Shown here in pieces: positions 32,841 through 43,200 of a stretch of DNA of 64,000 nt. The DNA comes from CAVQGF01 sp045807945 (GTDB taxonomy: Bacteria > Acidobacteriota > Terriglobia > Terriglobales > Acidobacteriaceae). Location: positions 7,261-71,260 of the forward strand of contig JBJMGI010000018.1 of NCBI GenBank assembly GCA_045807945.1. Reading direction: 5' to 3'. The notes beneath the pieces were generated by a model. The model saw nothing but the letters and a program-made list of their open reading frames with translations, searched no databases and was not told the origin of the DNA. Made by a program: the position numbers and the translations under genes. Every line of letters begins with the position of its first letter. Within the stretch, counting starts at the first letter, position 1.

Positions 32841-34787
32841 ATGAAACGCACCTGGCGCACTGCGCCGATCGTGGTCGGACTCGTACTGGCGGCATCCATT
32901 GGATTGGTTCTTTGGGAGGCGCGAAGCGCTTTCCAAAAGTCTGCCGAAGAAGTCGCTGTTTCCTCTGAATTCCCATATCAAGTCATCAACTTAGAGCCTT
33001 CCACGATCGCCGGCGAAGAGTTGTTGACTGCCCGATCCGGCCTGACCGACGCCGTCGCCTACGGTGGCAACCTGTACGTCTCCAGCGCAGCGGGGATCAA
33101 CGTCTACTCCAGCGAAGGCGCGCTGAAGAAGAGCTATCGGGTGGGAATCGAGCTGCCGCCGGCCCCGGTGACCGCGTTAGCTGTCGGCTTGGCGGGAGCG
33201 GGAGAGTCGGAGCTTTGGGCCGCGACCAACGGGGCTGGGCTACTGCGTTCGGCCGGGCACGACTTCGTGCAGCTACTCCCGAAGGACCCTACCGCCAGGA
33301 ACATAACCTCTCTCCTGCCGCTCTCGACCGGCCGGATCCTGATCGGCACCGAAAAGCGCGGCGTTCTGCAGTTCGATGGCAAGCATCTGCGCCAATTCCA
33401 ACCTGCTTGGGCGAGTCTGCACATTACTGCTCTCGCCGGCAACGGCGCGGAGGTGTGGATCGGCACGCTCGACCGTGGCGCGATGCGCTGGCATGCAGGC
33501 CAGACGGACTCGGTGTCCTACGAGACGGGATTGCCGGATAAACAAGTGCTCTCGCTAGTCTCGTCCGACGGCAAGATCTTCGTTGGAACTGCGAACGGGA
33601 TCGCCGAGCTTCAGGACGGAAGGGTCACGCGAACACTGGCTCCGGGCGCCTTTGCGCGAACGATGCTGCTCGATGGCCAGCACCTGCTGGTTGGGACCAT
33701 GGAGCAGGGCACGCTCGACATAGCTCTCAACGGCTCGCGTATCGCTTCAGTCCGCCCGCGCGGCGCGGCTGAACCGGCACAGGTTGACCGCCTGCTCGCT
33801 ATCGAAGGCAAGATCTATACGCTCGCGGCTGACGGTCTGTATGTGAGCACGCAACGCGGCCCGGGCTGGAAACGCGTCTTGCAGCAAGAGCCCGGCGTGC
33901 TGGCCGACGGCAACATTTCTGCGCTATCAGTTGATCCCGCCGGAAAGCTGTGGGTCGGTTACTTCGACCGCGGTCTCGACGTTCTCGACACTTCCGGCCA
34001 GCGAGCCGCTCACACGGAGAACGATCGCGTTTATTGCATCAACCGCATCGTGCAGGATTCCGCGCGCGGCCTCACGCTGGTTGCGACGGCGAACGGCCTT
34101 GTGGTCATGAACGCTGCGGGAAAGACCGAGCAGGTCCTGACCAAGCAAGACGGCTTCATCGCCGACCACGTCACCGACATCGCGCTACTGCCGAATGCAA
34201 ATGGCGGCTCTATCGCGGCGATGGCCATCGCAACTCCCGCCGGACTCACTTTCTTTGACTCGACCGGTGCGCGCAGCCTCTACGCATTTCACGGGCTGGT
34301 AAACAACCACGCCTACACGTTGGGCATGTCAGACGACCCTGCTGATCGTCGCCTCTTGGTGGGCACCCTCGGTGGATTGTCGATTCTGCAAGCGGGAGTA
34401 GTCCGCACCAGCTACACGACCGCGAACTCCGCACTCAAGGCGAACTGGATCACCGCGCTCGCGCCCGTGGGCGGTGAGTGGTTTGCCGGAACGTACGGCG
34501 CCGGCGTCCTCAAGATGAACGACCACGGCACATGGGAGATCTTCGCCGACATGCCGAGTGACATCGTCGTGAATCCGAACGCGATGCTGGTGACCAAGTC
34601 GCACGTGTTCGCCGGGACCCTGGGACGCGGCTTATGGATCTTCGACCGCGAGCGGCAACGCTGGAGCCAAATTGACCGCGGTCTTCCGTCGCTGAATGTG
34701 ACCGCTCTGGCGGCGAAGGACGGCAGCCTGTTCGTGGGCACCGATAACGGACTGGCGCGCTTCGATGAAAACAAGTTTGTTTATTGA
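32841..34787 (+). CDS. Membrane-anchored beta-propeller (regulator-propeller-like) protein
   Basis: 648 residues. N-terminal signal anchor (APIVVGLVLAASIGLVLW, about residues 8-25). The rest is built from repeats of roughly 40-50 residues ending in patterns such as ILIGTEKRGVLQFDG, VWIGTLDRGAMRWHAG, LWVGYFDRGLDVLD and LFVGTDNGLARFDE. These resemble the Reg_prop repeats of hybrid two-component sensors, but no kinase or effector domain follows. It is probably a periplasmic ligand- or protein-binding propeller. First gene of the operon, 40 bases before the VIT-VWA gene. Confidence 0.75.
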   Translation: MKRTWRTAPIVVGLVLAASIGLVLWEARSAFQKSAEEVAVSSEFPYQVINLEPSTIAGEELLTARSGLTDAVAYGGNLYVSSAAGINVYSSEGALKKSYRVGIELPPAPVTALAVGLAGAGESELWAATNGAGLLRSAGHDFVQLLPKDPTARNITSLLPLSTGRILIGTEKRGVLQFDGKHLRQFQPAWASLHITALAGNGAEVWIGTLDRGAMRWHAGQTDSVSYETGLPDKQVLSLVSSDGKIFVGTANGIAELQDGRVTRTLAPGAFARTMLLDGQHLLVGTMEQGTLDIALNGSRIASVRPRGAAEPAQVDRLLAIEGKIYTLAADGLYVSTQRGPGWKRVLQQEPGVLADGNISALSVDPAGKLWVGYFDRGLDVLDTSGQRAAHTENDRVYCINRIVQDSARGLTLVATANGLVVMNAAGKTEQVLTKQDGFIADHVTDIALLPNANGGSIAAMAIATPAGLTFFDSTGARSLYAFHGLVNNHAYTLGMSDDPADRRLLVGTLGGLSILQAGVVRTSYTTANSALKANWITALAPVGGEWFAGTYGAGVLKMNDHGTWEIFADMPSDIVVNPNAMLVTKSHVFAGTLGRGLWIFDRERQRWSQIDRGLPSLNVTALAAKDGSLFVGTDNGLARFDENKFVY

Positions 34788-34827
34788 TGTTGCAGTGGGG
34801 AAAGGAACGAACTCTTAGTACAGCTCG

Positions 34828-37218
34828 ATGAAGAACCTGACTCGGCAGTTTGCAATCTTTGTTTTACTCCTTGGTGGCAGCACGTTTCTGAGCGGCGATG
34901 CAGGCGTCCTTATCCCTAGCGGCCACACCCAGCCTGATCCATCGATTCTTTCGCTGGAAGAGATGGAGATCACTATTCACATCGATAACGGGGAGGCGCG
35001 CGTCTTCGTGCGCGAGATCTTTGCCAACCATACCGGCGGGATCCAGGAAGGGAATTACGTCTTCGCCCTGCCGAGCCGGGCCACGATCTCCGACTTCGCT
35101 GTTTGGGACGGACTTACGCGCATTCCCGCAGTCATTCTCGAGCGCAAGCGCGCAGAAGAGATATACAACCAGCTCGTGGCGCAGAAGATTGATCCCGGTC
35201 TTTTACAGCAGGGCGAGCGCGGCGCGGAAGAAGCGCGGCATTCGGCGGCATTCAGCGCGAAGATCTTTCCCATCGCGGCGCACGGAACCAAGCGCATGGA
35301 GATCGAATATCACGAGAGCATCCCGGTCGAGAACCTGAAGTCGCTGTTCGCCATCCCGCTACGTCCGGATGCTTATCACGGACTCACCGCGCGCAAGATG
35401 ACGGTGAACTTCGAGTTGACCTCCGCGCACACCATCAAGCAATTCGAAGTGCTCAGCAAGACACTGCCGCTGAAGGTGAACAAGCAAGATGAGCATTCCG
35501 TTTCGGCTAGCTTCACGGGCGAGAATGTTGCATTCACCGAAGACCTGACCGTCCGTTACGCGCTCGACGCAGCAAAGACCGATTCGCTGCAGGTGATCAC
35601 GCATCGCGATCCGAATTCCGGGACACCGTCTCCCGACGAGATGGCCCCGGTACGCTCGACCAACGAGCCCGGCTTCTTCGAAGCGGAAGCATTGCTCGGT
35701 ATGGGTTCGCACGCCGCTGCTGCCGAGGCGGACGGGCCGGCTGGCGCACCACGGACCATTATCGCGCTCTTCGACAACTCGCTCTCCATGCAGTGGGAGA
35801 AGCTGGAGCGCAGCTATCAGGCGCTCGAGAGCATTCTGCATTCGCTGCGCCCGAAAGACCGCTTCAATCTGCTGCTCTTCAACTCCGAAGTGGCCAAGTT
35901 CTCGCCCACGCCGGTCGCGGGTGATCCCGCAACAGTCCAGAAGGCGCTCGACTTCATCCGCGCGAGCCGCTTGCGCGGGGGAACCAATCTTCAACTAGCG
36001 CTGCAGAACGGGCTTGACCAGAGTAAGAACGCGAGCGGCGAAACCTATCTTGTCGTCCTGAGTGATGGCGGCGCGACGCGCGGCCCGATCAGCAGCGGGA
36101 AGCTCACGAGCTGGTACGCGAAACAGTGGGCCGCGCTGCCAGAGCTTCATCGCCCACGCACGTACATCTTCGCCGTCGGCGACGATGCCAACCTGCAACT
36201 GCTTCGCATGCTGGCGCGCAATGAGGGAGTGCTCGAGAACGTGCGCTCGACCGAGCCGGTCGAATTCAAGATGCAGAACTTTCTTTCGAAGATCGGGCGC
36301 AGTCCAGTGGCGCAGCTTCGGATGTCGGCTTGGCCGGAAGGGGTCTTCGACATGATCTATGCGCTCCAGGACAACGCCTTCGCCGGCTCGATGGCGTCTT
36401 GGGTAGGCCAATACAAGTCCCCGCAGGCAAAAGCGGAAATTGATGTCCATGGTGTGCGCGAGGGTGCGGTGGTGAATATGAAGCGCAGCGTGCCGCTGCC
36501 GGCGAGCAGCGCTGAGCATTCGCAACTGCCGCGCTTGTGGGCGCGCGCTCGCGTGGACGCGCTGCTCGAAAAGATTGAGCACGATGGAGAGGACCGCGCC
36601 AGCATAGACGAGATCATCCGTCTCGCCCGCAAATATAAATTTGTTACGCCGTACACGTCGTTCCTCGCCGTCCCGCGGTCGTTGCTGCGGCCGCGGGTCA
36701 TTCGCCCCGGCGATCCGGTGTTGCGCGTCAAGACAGACGAGGCGATCGTCTCCGTCGTCGCTATGTTCCCGTTCGGGTTGGTGAAGAAGCTTCGCTACTT
36801 GCCTGACGAAGACATCTGGCAGACGCGCTTCCTCGCGCCTACGGACATGAATGACGGTACCTACAGCGTTCGCATGGTGCTGCGCGATAAGAACGGAAAC
36901 GTCTATCGCGAGAACAAGAGCTTTGTGATCGCGAGCAAGCCGCCGCTGGTGAAGGTGGGGCTGGAGAAAGCGCAGTTTCGTGCGGGGCAAGTGATCCGCA
37001 TGCGCGTGGGAGCGAGTGAACTGACGCGGACAGTGATTGCGCGAATGCCGGGGGCGGATGCGGTGCAACTGCACTGGAATCCTGATTCGGCAGCGAACGT
37101 TGGCGAGTTACTCGTCCCGCAAAGTACGTTGCCGGGCCAATACAAGTTGACCGTAACTGCTGAAGATGTTGCGCACAACATCGGCAGCCAGGAGGTGTCC
37201 ATTGAAATCCTCCCGTAA
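34828..37218 (+). CDS. Secreted VIT and von Willebrand A domain protein
   Basis: 796 residues. Signal peptide (about 1-25), then a VIT domain (about 30-160, with EARVFVREIFANHTG and NYVFALPSRATI). The VWA domain (about 308-480) has a complete metal-binding site: D316-x-S318-x-S320, T386 and D413. The C-terminal part (about 610-796) contains beta-rich, Ig-like stretches. Such proteins bind other proteins in a metal-dependent way and resemble the heavy chains of inter-alpha-trypsin inhibitor. Its stop lies 17 bases inside the next gene. Confidence 0.88.
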   Translation: MKNLTRQFAIFVLLLGGSTFLSGDAGVLIPSGHTQPDPSILSLEEMEITIHIDNGEARVFVREIFANHTGGIQEGNYVFALPSRATISDFAVWDGLTRIPAVILERKRAEEIYNQLVAQKIDPGLLQQGERGAEEARHSAAFSAKIFPIAAHGTKRMEIEYHESIPVENLKSLFAIPLRPDAYHGLTARKMTVNFELTSAHTIKQFEVLSKTLPLKVNKQDEHSVSASFTGENVAFTEDLTVRYALDAAKTDSLQVITHRDPNSGTPSPDEMAPVRSTNEPGFFEAEALLGMGSHAAAAEADGPAGAPRTIIALFDNSLSMQWEKLERSYQALESILHSLRPKDRFNLLLFNSEVAKFSPTPVAGDPATVQKALDFIRASRLRGGTNLQLALQNGLDQSKNASGETYLVVLSDGGATRGPISSGKLTSWYAKQWAALPELHRPRTYIFAVGDDANLQLLRMLARNEGVLENVRSTEPVEFKMQNFLSKIGRSPVAQLRMSAWPEGVFDMIYALQDNAFAGSMASWVGQYKSPQAKAEIDVHGVREGAVVNMKRSVPLPASSAEHSQLPRLWARARVDALLEKIEHDGEDRASIDEIIRLARKYKFVTPYTSFLAVPRSLLRPRVIRPGDPVLRVKTDEAIVSVVAMFPFGLVKKLRYLPDEDIWQTRFLAPTDMNDGTYSVRMVLRDKNGNVYRENKSFVIASKPPLVKVGLEKAQFRAGQVIRMRVGASELTRTVIARMPGADAVQLHWNPDSAANVGELLVPQSTLPGQYKLTVTAEDVAHNIGSQEVSIEILP
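37190..37195 (+). promoter_or_regulatory. AGGAGG ribosome binding site that fixes the TTG start of the giant TPR gene
   Basis: A perfect AGGAGG ends six bases before TTG 37202, inside the end of the VIT-VWA gene. The upstream in-frame ATG 37166 has no such site. Confidence 0.85.
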
Positions 37219-40200
37219 TCGCTATCTTCTATTTGCAGTCGGAATGCTCGCGCTGGCGCTCTCCGCGCGAGGTGATCTCGGCAAGTGGATTCAGACGCTC
37301 GGAGCAAAGAGCAGCGCCGAGCAGTCGTTCTTCCGCGTCATGTGGACGCCGGGCGGAAGCGTCTTCGGGCTGCGTCCTCCCAAAGAGGTACGTCCGGAGT
37401 TGGAGAAAGCGGCGGCAGCAGCGCCGTCGAATGCGGATCTCGCTTCGCTACAGGCGATGGAAGACGAGCAGCAGCTCGACTTCACCGCCGCCGAGACTCA
37501 TTGGAAGAAATATGCCGGGCTGAACAAGGACCGCGCCGCCGGCTACTCCGCCTTGGCTGATTTCTACGGGCGCCGTTTGCGCCCGCAGGAGCAGATCGCG
37601 GCTTTGGACGAAGTGGCCAAGCAGCCCGCCAATGCCCAAGAAAGACTGTTAAGCCCGGCCGAGCAGAACTCGTGGCACGCGTTCACACACATCTTCGAAG
37701 TGATCGAAGCGCACGCTCTGCCGCCCGCCACCTCGCGCGAGCAGTACAAAATCTGGATGGCGCGGTACCCGAAGGAGTCGTACGTCTACAGCAGGTATTT
37801 CAATTTCCTTCTCGACCAGAAAGACTTCAATGGCGCGCAGCAGTTCATCGCCGAATACGCCAAGGCGTTTCCGGAAGATGACACATTCCCCGTAAAAGCG
37901 CGCGCTACGATCGCCTATCGAGAAGGTGCAATAGAAAAAGGTCTGGCTGAGTACGACCGCAACTTCCAACCACTGTGGCCAACGGAGTTGGTCCAGAACT
38001 ACTTCGAGCTTCTCAAGCAGACGCGCTCGCTGAAGAAATTCCTTGATGACACGCGAGCGGCGGTCGCGAGCAAGCCGAACGATCTCGACCCTGCGGCGCG
38101 CCTCTTTTATTACTACCAGCAGCAGGGAAAGCTGGACGTAGCTGAGGGAGCGCTGGCCGACTTCCGTGCGCGTCGCGAAGCTGCGAAGGTGCCATGGAAG
38201 TCGAGCGAACTCTACACGCTGGCAAAGCTTTCTGAAGGCGTGCAGGACTACGACGAAGCCGCGCGTTATTACTATGCGCTCTACAACTCGCAAGCTGATG
38301 CTGAAGCTCCGCAGAAGGCGCTCGCGGGCATCGTCAACGTACTGCTCACCGCGCCCGAGCAGCCCATCCGCATCGGCGCAGGCGATCTTTCCATGTACAG
38401 CGATATCGCACGCATGGACCGCTATCCCGGATTCCTCAACGGAATTCTTTCGCTCATCCTGAATACGACCGGGCCGAAATACGAGCTGGCCAACCAGGAA
38501 GCGGCGGCTGTTCCGTACTTCCATCGCGCCGAAGCTTCGCAGCTTCTCGCGCTGCTCGACTCCAAGTTTCCCAACGCTCCGCAGCGTGCCGAACTCCACG
38601 CCAAGCTGCTCGACGCCTACAACCATTACGGCGAGACCGATGTCCTGATCCGCGAAGCAAAGGCATATCTCTCTGCCTTTCCGAAACGGCAAGACCGCTC
38701 GCGTGTCGCGCTGCTGCTTGCTGATGGCTATGCGCGAAAGGAGATGACTACAGAAGAGTTCGCCACCTACGACGATCTGCTGAAGGAACTCTCCGCGCAA
38801 GCCGAAAACGTGCCTCTGGGTGCGAAGTACGCACTCGGCGCGCACAACGATGAATCGACCGAGCAGGTGCGGTTCACTCCTTATCAGCGGAACTGTACGC
38901 CTCGCGGCGGAACTGATACCGATGCTGCCGACCAGAATGTTCAAGTCACTGATCAGGGCGAGGGAGAAGAAGAACGCGATAGCGAAGGAGATGGCGGTCC
39001 GCCTCCCGCCGACTGTCAAGGAGACTGGCTCGGCCGCAAGCACATTCGCGAAGGCGTCTTCTCCGTACAGCAAGGGCCGAAGATCACCTACGGTCCTCGC
39101 TCGCCGGAATACGCGCGCGTGCTCGATCGCTACATCGCACGGCTGCTATCGCTCAACAAGACCACGCAGGCACTGGGACTGTATCGGCGCGAGCTCGACC
39201 GCAATCCCGATGATCCTGGGCTGTACGAGCGCATGGCAGAGTTCCTCGATCAGAATAAAGTCACAACCGAGCTGGAAGAAACCTACAAGCGTGCCATGCA
39301 GCGCTTCAGCGACCGCAGCTGGCACCATAAGCTCGCGCGCTGGTATCTGCGCGAGAAACGGCAATCTGACTACGAGCGGCTAACCCGCGAAGTGACGAAC
39401 GTATTTTCCGGAACAGAGCTTGAAGAGTATTTCGAAGACGCGGGACCGGATGAGCAGTTCCTTTCGCTGCGGCTGAACGAATTCGCCAATCAGCGCTTCC
39501 CGCACGATTTGGTATTCGTCCATAATCTGCTCGCCCTGTACAAACCTTATCTGCACAATCCCACTGCCGACCCAGTGAAGTGGGAGGCCCTACTGCGCCA
39601 GCAGTGGTACAACGACGACCAACTCCGCTCGGAATTCTTCGAGTTCCTCTCCAGCACTGGAAAGCTGAGCCTGGAGCTGCAGATCGCGCGCGGAGTGAAC
39701 GAGGCTGCGCCAGCTGGAAAACTGGCTGAGCTGGTGGGGAACAGTCCCGCCGCGGCGCGTTTCCTGGCGGAAGGCGAGAGCTGGCGTTCCCACTTCGAAC
39801 AGGCTGCGCCCGCGTTCCAACAACTCGCGGCGAATTTTCCGGGCGACATCGATCTCGATCGTCGCGCGTCAAGCATTTTGCGCTCGCTCGCGCCGTTCGA
39901 ACCGCGGGACCGAGATGCAGCGGTTGCTATCGAGTTGAACCTGCAAAAACTTGAGCCCTGGAACCGCGACACGCTGGCGCGCATCGGCGACATCTATGCT
40001 GACGCCGACCTCTACGACAAGGCTTCCCCATATTGGAAGCAAATGGTCACCACCGAACCGGGCAAGCCCGAAAGCTATCTCGAGTCGGCGACCGTCTTCT
40101 GGGATTACTACATGTTCGACGATGCTGCGCGCACCATTGAAGACGCGCGCCGCAAGCTCGGCAACTCGACGCTGTACGCGTGGGAGATGGGCGCGATCTA

Positions 40201-43200
40201 CGAAGGTAAGCGCGACTTTGATCGAGCCGTGCCGGAGTACGTGCGCGGGTCGCTCGGCAACATCGGCGAGCCGCCCGATCCGTCGTGCGTGGGGCTGTGC
40301 GTGCAAGGCGAGTACCTCACGCTGCGTCCGCCCAACTTTGCGCTCGCGGAATCGCGGTTCTTGCAGCTGGCCACACGGCCCGCGCAAAAGCAGCGGGTCG
40401 AGCAGGCAACGCTTGCACGGATTAACGGCGACAATCCTGATATCGAAGCTGTGGACCTCCGCATCGCTGTGCTGCGGGCGCAGAACCGGCGCGATCACGT
40501 TGAGAAGTTGCTCGAAGGTGTGGTCACGCGCGCAACGTCCTTCGACTTGCTCGATGACATTCAGTCGATCGCGCAACAGCAGAAGCTGGAGAAAGTACGT
40601 GAGCGCGCGCTGGAGAAGCAAGCTACGATCACCAGCGATCCGGTTGAGCGGCTCAGGCTGCGATTCGAATTGGTGCGGCTCTACGAGAGCAATAAGGAGA
40701 CGGATGCCGCGCAGCACAACCTCGAGGCCATCTATAAGGAACGGCCGAACATTCTCGGAGTCATCCGTACGGCGCTGGACTTCTACTGGCGCAACAAGAT
40801 GCAGCCGCAGGCGATGGGTGTCCTGGAGCACAGCATTGCGATCGCTCAACCTCCTTACAAATCGCAGTTCCTGTTCGAGGCGGCAGGGAAGGCGAACCAG
40901 ATCGGGCAGTATGCGACGGCGCGGCAGTATCTAACGACGCTGCTGCAGGAGTCGCCCTATGATCCTAGCTATCTCGCGGCGATGGCGGAGAGCTACTCGC
41001 GGCAAGGGGACGATCAGGGCCTGCGGGATTTCTACACACAGAAAATACAACTCTTCCGTCAGGCGAAGGACCTGAGCGACGATTCAAAGAAGGTTCAGAT
41101 CGCGACCCTGCGGCGTGGTCTCATCCCGGCGCTCACTCGGTTGAAAGATTACGCGGGCGCAGTGGATCAGTACATTGAGATCATCAATCGTTTTCCGGAG
41201 GACGCGCAAATCGTCTCCGAGGCGGCGCTATACGCGCAGGATCACGATCGCCGGCGGCAGCTGAGCGACTACTACGCCAAAACCGCTGCGGCTTCTCCGC
41301 GCGGCTATATGTGGCCCATGATCCAGGCGCGCATCTTCACCAGCTTTGAAGATTTTCCGGCGGCTATCGAGTCGTACGCACGCGCGATCGCGATCCGTCC
41401 GGACCGGACCGAGTTCTATCAGTCGCGCGCAACTCTCGAAGAGCGGCTGATGAAATTCGATGACGCTGTGAACGATTACGAAAAGATCTACGATCTCGAT
41501 TATCACAATCAGCGCTGGATGTTGCAGATCGCCGAGATACGTGCGCGTCAGGGGCAGACCGATGCGGTTATCGCGGCGCTCGAGAAAGCCCTGATCGAAG
41601 GGCGTCCGGTGCGCGCGGAAGACTCGTTTGAGGTGGCGCATCATCTGGAGCAATGGGGCATGCTGACAGCCGCGCGCAAATATGCGGAGCGCGGCATGCA
41701 GCAAGCCGGCGACGATCTGCTCATCGAATCGCAGTACTCGACTGGCGCGCAAACCTACGCCACCATCCTGGCACGTCAGCGAGATCATGTGGCAGCCTTC
41801 GCTCGTCTTCGTAAGGCTTACGACGCGGTCGTCGCGATGCCTGCTCCGAAGATCGAGCATGTCGCAGGAGTCTCTGCTCTAACCGAAGAGGAGCTCGTGA
41901 AAGACGCGCGTGCGCGTCGGAATGCAAGTGCTCGCTCAACATTAAGCCTGGCTGTCGGTCAAGTCGCGCTGAGCGTTGATAAGTACTACACGCCGGAGGA
42001 ACGCAGCGGCTTCGCCACCTTCCTCGTCGGGTTACGCCCGGCGATGTCGTTGACGGAAACCGAGAGCCTGCTCATTCCTATGGCGCAGAATGCTGGCTTG
42101 GCTGAGCTGGAAGTACGTTGGCGCAGCGAAGCGCTACTGAATCACGCTCGCTTCGAGCCGCGGGCATATTCGCCACACCTTGCACGGATTGTGGAGCTGC
42201 AGCGCCGCCGTATGAAGTTCAACGAGCTCGGCGGAACCATAGAGCGGTACCACAACCTGCTGCCTACGCTGGCGCGATCGAATGAGCTCGCAACGGCTGC
42301 TGAGGCTTATCGCTCAGCTGAAAATCCCGATGCAGAGCTGCGTGTACTCGCAGCGCAGTATCCGGGCCTGTCGCAGGACCTGACCACCCGCTACTTCGAC
42401 TTGCTGATAACACGGCAACCGCAAACCCTTGTTGGTTACGCCGGAGACTGCCACGGACAATGCGTCGCAGCCGCAAATTACGCCATCGGCAGCGGGAATC
42501 TCACACTCGCTTTGCAGGCAGTGGATGCTTACGGCCGGGGACATACGCCGGTGTGGAACAAGGCGTACACGGCACTCACCGGTCTTTATTATTCGTCTCC
42601 CGCAGCGAACATCAATGGGGCGTTCCAGAATATATTGAGCACGGCGACCATCGCCGAACGGCTCGGCAAACCCATTGACCGCAACCAACAGCTAGCCGGT
42701 GACACTTGGTACTACTACGGCTCACGCTACGGTGAGTATCTAGGTGAAACGAGGCTAGGCGATCCCGAAGATTATCTACCGTCGATGCTCGAGGACCGCC
42801 CTAACGATCCGCAGAGCTACTTCGATCTGGCGCGCTTCTATGAAGAGAAGGGGGATGCCGTGCGAGCGGTCGCTGATTACGAGCACACGCTCGATCTGGA
42901 ACCGTCGCGCTCCAGCGCACAAAATCGCATGGCTATCGTCTTGTGGAAGCAAGGCAAGCATGCCGAAGCGGTCGAGCACTGGAAAGCTGCGATAGCGATC
43001 TTGAAAAAGCAGATGGAGAGTTCTCAGGTGCCGGAAACCTTCTGGACGAACGTGCGGCTCATTATCAATGAGATCAGTACGCGCAAGCTCGTTCCGGAAA
43101 TGCGCGACGACGTGGACGGATTGCTTCGCGCCTACCTGAAGCGAAACGGGTCTTACCGCGCGCTGCCGCTACTGCGCGCTGGACACGACGCTGCAGGCGA

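Noticed and set aside
35995..37074. Long minus-strand open frame (about 360 codons) opposite the VIT-VWA gene
   Set aside because: It is the mirror of a GC-rich real gene: Arg/His/Leu-rich, no domain, no start context, and the plus-strand protein has clear VWA motifs.
37649..39073. Minus-strand open frame of 474 codons opposite the giant TPR gene
   Set aside because: Arg-rich, no recognisable domain, fully inside a coherent repeat protein on the other strand.
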